Source of the DNA: Casuarius casuarius
Lineage: Eukaryota; Chordata; Aves; Casuariiformes; Casuariidae
DNA length: 64,000 nt
Direction: 5' to 3'
Assembly (NCBI GenBank): GCA_003342895.1
Contig: PTFA01000043.1
Coordinates: 1,193,685 to 1,257,684, forward strand
The first letter of the stretch is position 1. Each line of letters begins with the position of its first letter. Below are positions 45,819 through 56,462 of this stretch, piece after piece. The notes under the pieces were generated by a model. That model was not told the origin of the DNA, ran no database searches, and saw only the letters and a list, made by a program, of their open reading frames with translations. The translations under genes were made by a program, and so were the position numbers.

Positions 45819-48089
45819 TGCAGCAAGCTTGCAAATGTCCACCCCAGAGTCACCGTGACACAACCTGGCCCCTCCCTGTCCCTGCCACAGTTGGGTCTCC
45901 CTGAGTCCACTACCCCTCATGTTGAGTTTTATGTGCCAAATGACAAACCAACCAACAAAACAAGTCTTCGTGCATAGACAGAGAAGACAAGACAGTAAGC
46001 CAGTGCTTCGCAAAGGCGACAAACAAGAATGGCTGTGATAAACGGAGAAACATCACAGACAGGCTGGAGAAGGGGCTATGAGACCTTTTGTGCTTGCCGC
46101 AGCATGCACAGAAGTGAGGAACTTTCAAAGAAGGAAATAAATTCANAGCCAGCAAAAGACAATATTTTATATTGTGATGAGCCTATGGCACTCAGTGCCA
46201 CAGGATATTCCCAAAGGAAAAAAAAAAAAGATTCAAAAAGGCACTGGAAATACATACTGCTATGATGAGTGTCTGAAGTTAAGGCTGTGAAAAAGGGGGA
46301 CGGGATCTTCATGTTCTCTTCCAGTGTCGCTCTCCTGCGAGATGTTTGTTCCACATCTGTCTGGTGTGGAGTTTCAGTCCTACAGTCCAAGGTATCTGCT
46401 TCTGACCCCCCTCAGAGGGAAGATCCTGAGCTAGATGAACTGCAGGTGCTCCAGCCTGGGACGTCCCTGTATTCCTGATGAGCACAGATGCCACTAAGTG
46501 AGCTCATGCTGCTGAGCACGAGCATCAGCTGTACCATCAAGGTATTCAATAAATGGTTGCATTCTTCACATAGAAAAGCTAGGTATGAGAACTTTTTTTT
46601 TTTTTTTTTTTTCTGGTGGCCCAGGTAGTGCAGCATCCCTGAAGGGCTTCCACTGAGGACATAAGCCCACAGAACCCCTTGGCAAGTGAACTCAGATCAT
46701 TTCTGAAAAATATATCCATGCTTTAAAATAAAACAGCATCTCCACGTTACCAGAGGAGGTTTTGCACAAAGCCTTGCCTCCGCTAGCTGTTTCTGCTGTC
46801 ACTCATTTCAAAGCCCTGGTGCAGTTGGGAGAACCAGCAAGAGCACTCGCCCAGGCCCTGGCCCTGGGGACTGCAGAGGGGTCCTAGTCCATCCGTGCAC
46901 CAAGGGCAATTTGTTTGGCAAGAAGCTGCTAATGCCCATGGGAATTAACTCTGTCAGCAGCCCTGCGTCCACTTCTCAGTTCTTGCAGAGAGGCCTTTCA
47001 AACCAGACTGTCGCTCTCCTCTCTCTCCCTGCCAGACCAGTTTCCCCAACTTTAGATTTGGACTTCCTCCTTTAATTTGATTAGTGACAGCTGCTATTAT
47101 CTGAGGAACTCTAAATTGCCTCTTCCTGTGCTAATGAATCACTGTACTATGTGTGTGGGGATTAGAGAACAAGATGGATTTATTAACCCACTTCTAATTA
47201 AAGGGACANTTCCACTGTTCCAGTGGCATTTGGTGAAGGGGTGGCAGCAGGTTCTGGAGGTGGCCTGGAAAACCATAGGTTGTCACTTCTAATTACAAGC
47301 CACACTTGCACCTATATATTTTCACAGACTGCAACTGGTGAGCAGAGATACTAATTTGTGTCAAAGGAGCAGGATAGCCGTATTGATGGAGATATCACNT
47401 TAAACCCTCTTCTCTGCATGAACTAGTTCAGGTTCAGCACAAGGATGCTGAGGCTGCAGGGCCCATTCCAACAGCCAGGATGTCCTTAAACCACTGANGG
47501 CCTGGAGGTGGGAGGATGTACCAAGCAAAGGATCACCCTATATTGACTTCTCTCCTATGTTCCTTCCTAAGCATCCTTTACTATCTGTCAGATGATAAAT
47601 CGCATCCATCTGTCTGATTAGATGGATTTTGGGTATGACCCAAGGTAACCATTCTGACATTAGATTTTTTAGTTACAATTGCTCTGGCNTCTAACATGGA
47701 AAACTTTAGTAATCTTGTTTTCAGGGTAGCTAGGCACTTAAAAATCTCCAGCCATTTTGTACAATGCCAGTGAAGGATTTTGTAAACTAAACCTAATTAC
47801 AGCAACAACAGACCTATTTGCAAAAAGATGTGATCTGAATATGTGATGCCCCAAAGAACTGCTGTCATTCAGTCTGGCTAGCTAAAGAATAAGGAGTGCA
47901 GCTGAAAAATTGACACCCTGTATACTCTTCTTTTCTTGTATCTAAAGCCAGGAACCCAGACAGATGGCTTCCAGGCTCCCTTTACAAAATGCAACAGAGA
48001 AACACATCTCCTGCTGTAGCACAGAGAAATGGGACTGGTCAGGAATTGTGCTGCAACACCTCCCCAGTCACAGCCCAAACCAGCATCCT
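45819..48089. other. Unique non-coding sequence with poly-T and weak CNE-like part
   Basis: A 20-base poly-T lies at 46593-46612. The part 47040-47300 is AT-leaning and repeat-free ('gtgctaatgaatcac', 'cacttctaattaaaggg') and could be a small CNE. No gene or RNA is recognised. Confidence 0.45.
46593..46612. repeat. Poly-T homopolymer (20 T)
   Basis: An uninterrupted T run in unique sequence. Confidence 0.9.
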
Positions 48090-48155
48090 GAAAGCCCCCT
48101 AATAAAAGAGAAANNNNNNNNNNNNNNNNNNGAAAGCCCCCTAATAAAAGAGAAA
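48090..48155. other. Assembly gap flanked by identical 24-base sequence
   Basis: An 18-base run of n (48114-48131) is bounded on the left (48090-48113) and right (48132-48155) by the same 24 bases, beginning GAAAGCCCCC and ending AGAGAAA. The right copy runs on into a 15-base poly-A (48153-48167). This is most simply two overlapping contig ends left unmerged at a homopolymer, so one copy and the gap are probably artefacts. A true tandem duplication with a 42-base period cannot be excluded. Confidence 0.85.
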
Positions 48156-48167
48156 AAAAAAAAAAAA

Positions 48168-49699
48168 CAAGTGCAAACATGTCTCACCACCAAATCACTT
48201 CACCTTTTTGGAGAGCAGAATATTTAATCTGGTATGGCCATTCTTACATTATTAGCTTTCTAGGGAGAATCTTGATTTCTCCATGGGATGAGCCAGTCTG
48301 GAACTCTGTAATAGAGGGAATGTAGGAAAATCTTTCTCCTTGGACTCACCTTTTGTCCTAATTCATTTTATCCCTGATTGATCTAAATGTAGATTCAGCA
48401 TTAGTAGGAATAAAACAGCGCATGTAGTGAATAAACCAGTAATACCACATCCAGGAGGATGAGGTGCTCAGCTGTTCTAAGCTGTCTACTTCTAAGGACA
48501 GCCTCAACTGTTCAGAAGAGTAATGTTTATGCTAAGGCAATCTTGTTTGTGTGGTGAGGATATTACTTAGATGGCTGAGCAATGTGAATTTAGGTACTAA
48601 TAATCTTATTCAGGACTCACTGAAATCAACAGACTCTCCATGGACTTCATCCCTGGCTTTGGATCAGACCCTACACACCAGACCCTCAGCAGATCTAAAT
48701 CCCTGTATCCCCACTGAATTCACTAGAACTATGCCAGGTTAGGCCAGGTGATGCTCCTGCCCTTTCTCTCCACCCTACACTAATTCTATGTGCACAGTTA
48801 CCTGCAGTCTTGTCTTCTCAAATGAACTATTTTCACTGCATTCCCAGGTTCTTCATCTTCTCTAATAGCTTCATACTCTAGGTGGATTATCCATCACCAT
48901 AAAATCGTTCATTCTTTCAGATACAGTTAATTTTAATGAGGTTGGCATGGACTAACAAGCCATTGATTCACATTTTTAGATACAGTAAACAATTCTTAAT
49001 TTCTTTCAATCCCTACACTTGAGCGTGCTAAATAGATTTAGAACATTAGCCAAATTTGCATGCTGGACATAAGCCCACCTTATTACTGAAGAGGTCCAAA
49101 CATTTCCTACAAGGTCATCCTTGGGCACTTTGCTGTAGAGAANCTAAGAGCATATTGGTGTGACCAGACCTGCAGAATAACTTGATTTCCTGCAATCATT
49201 CCAAATAAGTGAACAAGATTCAGGCTTCAGTTATCATTTTGTAAAGCTGACTCACAGCTACATTGCTCCAGGAAAAGCCTAAGGAAGCAGAAATGCTTTT
49301 CATTGTGGATGCTCTCTTTCATCAGAGGGCAAAGATTAGGGGTACCCAGACTGCTGCTATAATGGAGGAAGAGACAATATCCGTTTGGACCCCAACTCAT
49401 CTTGGTATTGGGGAGCTCACTGCTGTGGCCAGTGGTGACTCACCTTGATGGCAGCAGGACCAGACAGAGAATCCCAGTCCAAGAATGGCTATCCAAAACA
49501 TAAAAAGAAAACTTTTTCAAACACTTTTGAGCTATCTGGCCCAAGCCACTGTGCTCCATGCTCCCGTTGTATAGATGCCTGAATTTAGCCTGTATGAATC
49601 ACCCTAAGATAAATCTCTGCCTAGACCTNGATATATAAACTATACAGTTTTTACACATGTGAAAAGGGTAAGTCCCATCCCAGCGTCATGCCTCAGAGC
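48168..49699. other. Unique non-coding sequence with one old-repeat trace
   Basis: 48611-48672 carries a trace of the ancient palindromic repeat ('actgaaatcaacagactctc', 'catggacttcat', 'ctttggatcagaccc'). The part 48890-49060 is AT-rich ('gttaattttaatgagg') and may be a small CNE. No gene is present. Confidence 0.45.
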
Positions 49700-49990
49700 T
49701 GCTCGCTCGCCCTGGCTGTGGGGCCTCCCCAAGCAGTACGTTCTGGTCCTGCACCATCTATTCCATGAAAGGCTTTTCTTAGCAGGCAACCTGAATCTCC
49801 GTAGCTGCAATTTAAAGCCTAAGACTCCTTGTCCCATCTCCCACGGATAACAAGGACAAATTATTCTCTTCCCTTTTATGCACGTTTTAAAGACTCTTCA
49901 TCTCCCCTCAGTCCTGCGCCGTCATATGCTGCTCTGTCATAACCACAGGTTCCTTGGGCTTTCGCTCTCCACAACGGGACAACAGCACCG
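49700..49990 (-). repeat. CR1 retrotransposon fragment
   Basis: Antisense CR1 signature segments occur in order: 'gcaacctgaatctccgtagc', 'tgcaatttaaagcctaagac', 'tccttgtcccatc', then 'ttttaaagactcttcatctc' and 'ccctcagtcctgcgccg'. These match the '...cctaaatctccctctctgcaatttaaagccattaccccttgtcct...atcatgtcccccctcagtcttctc...' part of CR1. The very 3' end is missing or decayed. It is non-coding. Confidence 0.75.
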
Positions 49991-51859
49991 TGACTTCCTT
50001 CCTCACAGGGACAAACACATTTAGAAGATTATGACGTTCAGATACTACTGTAGGCAGAATGAGGTTTTTCAAGGTACTTTGAAGTGATGGATAACACTGT
50101 CAACTATAAACTCAGCTCAAGCATTGGAAAACAAGAGCACTTCCCTCGCGACAAATTCAAGTGGCCTTGTGTATTACCCCCAAGTCATCACAGAAAGTCA
50201 ACCAGGCAGAGTGCTGTTAAGTGAATACTACAGCGCTCTGGGATATTCAGCTAAAGCTGGGAAGGCAGATTATGAAACCAAATAATAGGAAAGTTTCGTG
50301 AGAATATGCCACTTGATTGGACTTACTCTAACGGTTCGTAGCTGCTACACTGATCGGATTAAGCAGCAGACATGCCTTATGCGTGAGGCAGGACTGGATA
50401 CAGATAGGACCTTCACCATGAAAGGGGGCCTGAGGGGACCCCCACTGCCTGGACAGCCTAGTGCGCACGCTGAATCAGGCACAAGCAACAGGGGGGCTAC
50501 GGCTCCTGCCTTTCGTCGACACATTAAGCATTCTGACATGCAATACAAACAACAATTTCTCTTTTGCCTAATTAGGAGATGTTCATTTAAGTGTGGTTTT
50601 CAATGTTTGCTTAAGAAGTACAATTACTTCTGCTTTCACAGCACAAAATAAAAATCTCAATTAAGCTCCAAAGACGGGGCCTTGGGTTTAGGGTCACTAA
50701 ACAAACAAACAGGCTTTGGCATCCTGGGATCCAGAGATCATAAAAACCTATTGCTCATAATGTTCTTACAAGACAAATTCCCAAGTCTCAGGGGACAATC
50801 TGTTAAACAACAGTTTAGCTTCTGTTCCTACCTCCAATGATAAGTTGATGTACGCACAGATCAGACCAAGCTGAGTTTTTAGACATTTAAGCAAGTTAGA
50901 TGTCCATGTTTGCAGAAGGCACAGACCAAGAAAGTAGACATACATATATTTTTAGGTGTTTAAGTGAGGTACTTAAAATTAGGACAACGTGGCTCCCCAT
51001 ATAACCTATGGAGACCAAGTAGGACTTCCCAAGGTCTGGCCCATCCTTTGGAAGCAGTTGGTTCCTTCTCAGGACTACAGAGGGATCTCTGCAGCAGCTA
51101 TGTTCCTAATTTAAGTGCTCCATTTCTGAGTAGGGTGAATCTGGNCCTAAATGTAGTAGAGCCTTGGATCAAAACAACCTGTGCGATGTGTCCCTTCTCC
51201 CAGCACCCATTCAGTTCCAAGGGGATAGGAACTACTACAAGGACTATCTCCCGCATTCAGCATGAGAATCTGTCTAGAAAAGTTGAGTAGCTGTCATGTG
51301 TCATACATGGGTTTGCAAAACAAGGCTTAAAGAGACCTTTGGCAAGCACCTGAAAGGACACTAGCCCAGAGAATGAGTATCTAGCCATGGTTCCTTCTTC
51401 GCTACTCCTTCATGCTGAAAGTCATGGAGAGGAGAAAATGAGAATCTTCATATGTTGATTAGGGAGTGGAGTCATAAAGGACATCTGGAGAAGCAAACGG
51501 GAGTGGGTCATCCACAGGGTTGTCACAGGGGCTATGGATCACACACCACCCCCAAGGCTTCCCTTAGGAACGCTGTGGCAGCGCCTGGGGCAGTTTGGAG
51601 GTGCTGTAAGAATCACGTGTGAGAACCAGGGGGCCCCTGAGCCTGCAGCTCCCTCACTGGGGGGTCCACAGGAGGGACCTGCCGGTGGGACATCTTGCAG
51701 TGTTCAATAAACCCCTTTATCAGCATTTGCCAGAGCAGAATCAACAAAATGAATGGAAACAGGATGAGAAATAAACTACTTTACATTCAGTGCTCCAATA
51801 AACCAGCACTGTAGGATATAACACTATCAGAGGAGAAGGGAAGGGAAAATGAAGCTAAA
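49991..51859. other. Non-coding sequence; CNE-like part and old-repeat trace
   Basis: 50520-50690 is AT-rich and repeat-free ('ttgcctaattaggagatg', a near-palindrome) and may be a small CNE. 50880-50990 resembles the old 'ttaggcacctaa' repeat seen at 39366-39432, with 'gacatttaagcaagttagat' and 'tttaggtgtttaagtgaggt'. The remainder is unremarkable. Confidence 0.45.
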
Positions 51860-52030
51860 CCTGGGTATTATTAAATGCAAAATGTAAAAACATTTAAAGT
51901 GACACCTTCATGAAGAGAGCTTTTAAATTATTCACAGTCGATGCAATACAATCCACAGCTAATTACAGTCTATACATGCAAATNAAAGTAATGATAATCA
52001 TAATTACTTTGCACTTATATACTGTAGCAA
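51860..52030. promoter_or_regulatory. CNE-like AT-rich block with octamer
   Basis: It contains a perfect POU octamer ATGCAAAT at 51976-51983 and TAATTA-like words ('cagctaattacagtc', 'atcataattactttg'). It lies directly beside an antisense MIR. One ambiguous base follows the octamer at 51984. Enhancer role is inferred. Confidence 0.38.
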
Positions 52031-52250
52031 TTTTCATCTGAGGACCTCAAAGTCTTTATAAACATTAATTAATCCTCCCATCACCCTGGTGAGCTAGGTA
52101 ACTGTTACCATAATTCTCATTTTAAAGACAGGTAAACTGAGGTTCAAAGAGGTTAAATGAGTTGTTTACCATCATATTTTGGTGAGGCAGGTGGGAACAG
52201 AATGGATGGTGACGTTGCCTCCTCACAGTACAGCTACTACACAGTCCTGC
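52030..52250 (-). repeat. MIR-type SINE, well preserved
   Basis: Antisense MIR segments run in consensus order: 'gaggacctcaaagtctttat', 'attaatcctcccatcaccct', 'ggtgagctaggtaactgtta', 'attctcattttaaagacagg', 'taaactgaggttcaaagagg' and 'ttaaatgagttg'. Later 'gaggcaggtgggaacagaat' fits the 5' part. At about 200 bases it is the best MIR copy in the window. Good preservation next to a CNE-like block may hint at co-option. Confidence 0.8.
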
Positions 52251-53249
52251 CTGGCTACAAGTGCTACAGGTAAGGGAGGAGAGAGGTGCTGCATATAGAA
52301 ATGGTGCAGGGTAAAATACAGATCCTTGAGCTGAGGAATGAGAGTCTGAGAAAAACACTTCGCCTATGCTGTAAGGACAGCAGTACAGTGCACTGCACGG
52401 CAGTATTTCCAGGGCCAAGATCCACAGACTGACCCCCAGAGCTCTCACGCTGATTTTAAGGCTTCATTTTGCCTTNTATAGTGTGGTTTCATCTTGTTCT
52501 TTTGTTTTGTTGCTTCCAAGAAAATTCTCTCATATTGAGTTCACTAGGAGACAGGTTTGCAAAGNAAACAGCAAATATCAGAATCAGCACCGTTATCAGC
52601 TATAGCTTTATCTAATAAAGACCTTTTATTTGGACTTTACAAATGTAAAGTACAAGGATACGGTCCATTGCTGGGAAACGGCTGCATTTATGAAAGATTT
52701 TGGCACACGGGCTCAGACTAGGACCACTCAGTCAGTCCTGTGCCTCATGATTTCTGTACACTCACTCCAGGCTCTCAGCAAAGCTCCACCACGAGGTAAC
52801 ACCAAGCAGAGAAATTTAGGCAATTTGGGCTGGATGTATCTGGCAAGCAACATGAACGGGCCTCGCAGGTCAGGCATCTATTTCCCACAGACATCCCACT
52901 GAAGTTCGAGACTGTAGGGAGAGAAACATTTATTCTGTGCTGCAGCACGTGCTATGGGGCAGCTGTGGGGCAAGCTGGTAGGTGCAACCACAATAAAACT
53001 AACTGCTCTAACACAACACAGATCTCCAGAACAGGCTGCTTGCTCTTTCTTGCGCTAACAATCTGAGTCGCAGCACTCCAAAGACGAATGGAGCTGAGAA
53101 ATCCTCTTGGCAGAATATCTGAGTGTCCGAAAGGCCTGGGCAAGCCAACAGAAAGTAACTTTAAACTCCTCGCACCTGTAATTACTTTTNCATATTTGCA
53201 TCCAGCGGCTCACAGAACGCACTAAGATTTTGTCTGTGCGCACACTTCT
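52251..53249. other. Unique non-coding sequence, nothing recognised
   Basis: No gene, RNA or transposable element is supported. The open frames (up to 108 codons) have no domains. Confidence 0.5.
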
Positions 53250-53810
53250 AAAGGCTGTTGTGTGTTAATCACTGTCTGGTACCATAAAATGCAACAGCCA
53301 TCAATATCAAGCCTGCCAACTTAACAGACTCTTGTAGCGGGTACATTTCTATAGACCTACACAATAAGACTAATTGCATGGGCTTGCTGTAAAAGCCAGA
53401 GGTCGTTTGATTACTAGCTGTTTTGCACCATGAAAGTGCACATTAATTATTTAAAAGATGGACTTATAATTATTGTAAGCTCTAAGTAATTGCCTATAAT
53501 TTTGGCAAGTGTTAGAAAAACTGATAGTCTAGCAAATTCAGGTTTTAGTCATTAGGAAGCTCATAATTACATTTAAATTGCAAAATGAGAATTATGCAAT
53601 TTATCTCCCCAATAATGCATAAACACTACAGTGATTGTAGGTTTTAATGGACTATATTATTACTATAAAAAGCAGAGCAGTGATGGGCAGTGAGGGGCAA
53701 TTTAAGTTCATTGCTGTTATTTTACATTATAATTGCTTATCAGTGACTGCACCGTGATCATTCTCCTCCTCTGATTAACATGGGATAAGTCCATTTCACC
53801 CATCAAACTG
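53250..53810. promoter_or_regulatory. Strongest CNE-like block in the window
   Basis: About 560 bases of AT-rich unique sequence are packed with TAAT/ATTA cores: 'gtgttaatcac', 'gactaattgcatgg', 'acattaattattt' (TAATTA at 53444-53449), 'ataattattgtaagc', 'gcctataattttgg', 'ctcataattacatttaaattgc' and 'gaattatgcaattt'. A TATAAAAAG motif lies near 53663-53671. There is no repeat family, microsatellite or coding frame, and only one ambiguous base at its left edge. This texture is what ultraconserved developmental enhancers look like. It remains a prediction without an alignment. Confidence 0.5.
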
Positions 53811-56462
53811 TACGGGAAAATATCAAAACTTCCTGAAGAGTCAGGAAAAAGAAGTGATTAATCTTACATCAATATAGGATCAATTGCTGCNAGGAAACAA
53901 CCTACAAATGACATATTTACTCTTTCTCTGACCCAGTACCAGAGCTCGTTACGAAAAGCGGAGTTCCCAAGCCACGCTGTTTTGGACAGGGCTGCTTTTT
54001 CATTCCGTTTTTCCAGGATCTGCTCCAATAGACCCCTCACCCTAAGGCTACTCGGCATCACTCCACTACGTACAAAGAACAAGCATGAATCCAAACTACC
54101 ACCACGTAACACAGGTACATGAGGATTTTTCACGTGCTGCTATTCCCAAGCAGCCCGCGCCCATCTCATATCCCAGCACATCAATGGCAAAACCCATTTC
54201 GAAACTGGAAGAGCACTAGAGAGAGTTCACCAGAAAACAGGACTGCTTTGAAACAGTAACTCTGTTGCTTAGCTGCTCAGCATCTCTTCAGAAAGAGGAA
54301 CTTTCTAATAGTAATAAATGCAAGCCACCAAATCTGACCAAGTAACTATAGACGTGTTTGCTCCGAAAGAAGCACTCTGGGCAGTTCACGTGCTTACAGA
54401 TCTTAATTAATACATTACCCGTCTATTCTCAAGGGCAGCATATTTGTTGCAATTTAATAATGCCATCGTTCCTTTGCTTTCAGGGGAGGGGTGGAGTGAT
54501 TTGTATGTGTGGATTAAACACTTCATCGATCAGAGAAAAGGTGTCAGTCACATAAGATCTAAGAGCCAGAACAGAGAACAGATCCAGACAGGAATGTAGG
54601 ATATTTTATCCATCTGAAAATGACTGTAATTAATCCGCATTAGAATCTGTGTGAGACAGAAGGGTTTATATCCAAAACATGGCATTTTCAGCCAATTCTC
54701 AGCTCTTTTCTCTACAGCCAAACAGTGATATTGGAGTTCAATACTTCCTGANAAGAAAAGGCAACACCAACCGCTCTGAATCAGGCACGCAATTTCCTGA
54801 TGGATTTTCACCGTCCCTGTTACATGGACTCCTCGGAAAATTGAGCAGACAGATTGATAGAGGTGAATACCATGTCATTTACCTTGAAACGGGGATTTGC
54901 CCATACAATTAATTGTTTCATGAGCTTAGTCCGACTCTTGTCTACGGCAGTCCCTCTCGTCCGTGGAAATGAGTCCCCTTATGATGTGGGAGGACTCACA
55001 CGCCGGGACTGCGGTTCCCGGCTCATCTGCAGTGAAACACTTTCATGCTGCGTGCACCTTAAAACCTGGAGTCCTGCCAGCACAACCGGCTTGGTTTGAC
55101 GCTGGGGAAATTTAAGAGCTGCTTTGTATTGTTATTTTACAAGCCCTTCTACAGTGTTTGTTTTAAATGATGTGCTGTGTGATTTAGTGGTGTTTGCTGA
55201 ACTGATGAAAGCCAGCGCTTGATGCGCTGTACTGTGCGATGGTCGTCTTCTCCTGGAAACGAGATATTACTTTTCACTGGGGTTTCCCAAAAGGCAAAAG
55301 CAAGTTTAGCCTTTGGGGCACCGGATCTGCTCCAAAATTCCAAAAAAATAAAATCTAAGGGAAAGGAACTTGCCGTCAGCCCAGCTCTGCCTGCTGCTGA
55401 GCAGAACGGCTCTTCCAGAGGATGCGGGGCAGGTCGCCGCTTTGTGCCTCGGGTGGTGGGTGCCGGTTGCAGGCGGGGGCCCCAGCAGCACCCCCACCTC
55501 NCCGCGCAGGCCAGGATCACCAGCAGCACTGCAAGAGCCGTGCTGAGAGCATGCGTGAGCTTGCCCCCACCCCACTAATGTCAGTGGGGGGTTGTTACTT
55601 ACTTCAGGGAGCACAGGGTCTGGCTTTTATTAGCTACACATTTGAAGGCCATGATCAGATCATTTCTGGTGTCGATATCCAGGCTGACCCTCCTTCCCTT
55701 TCTTCGAGCCGTGACATGAAGGGTCTTCTGTCTGGACAGCCTTGTTAACTCAGTCTGATGTGGTTGGGGCACATTTCTTATGCTGAGAACCAAAGTCTCT
55801 GCCTCAGAGTGCTGGCAGGAAAAGAAAGAAATACTTTTTTGCATATGATAGACTCTAACTTCCTTAAGAGCAACACAAAATCAGCTTTTGAAACTCCAAA
55901 ACAGATGAAATTCCTGCCCTGTATAACTTCCAGGCTTCCAGGTTGCTACAGGGTTGTAAGAGTTGAAAATAACAGGACTCTGGGGACTTCCATACTGTTC
56001 AAGATGTTTAATCCAAAATCTTGTCTCTGCCAATGCCCTGTATCGGGTACTTCAGCGGAGGGGCAGTAAGCCTTACAGGAGGTAAACACGGGATAATGTT
56101 ACCCCACAAAACCCTCTGAAGGTTTTAGCCTAATCCCATTAGCTGAGTTTCACCCAGACACTTGAGCATGAGAATTTATATCCCTTCCAAGCCTCTTTAC
56201 TAAGTTGTATAATTCTGCATTGAAACATTCAATGCTTCTTTGCACCTCCCTAAATTCTTGCCCTTTGTAGGAACTGCCGATTGATATTACAGACACATCA
56301 AGGCATTGAAACAACTTTCTTTCTCTGGCAAGTGCTCTTTGCCCTCTGGTTCAAAGGTGCACGTGGTCACAGCTCAGTGAGCAACCACTGAGGGTATCTT
56401 AAGAGAAACAACTTTCTAACCAATGCACAGTTTCTCTTGGGTGATGATAGTGATGGTTACGT
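53811..56462. other. Unique non-coding sequence, GC-rich tract at 55380-55520
   Basis: The GC-rich tract has some CpGs but is short. The open frames of up to 126 codons across 55149-55748 are chance frames with an ambiguous base at 55501. No gene, RNA or firm transposable element is called. Confidence 0.45.

Noticed and set aside
48090..48167. AATAAA plus poly-A read as the tail of a processed pseudogene
   Set aside because: No recognisable gene body upstream, and the duplicated flank around the gap points to an assembly artefact.
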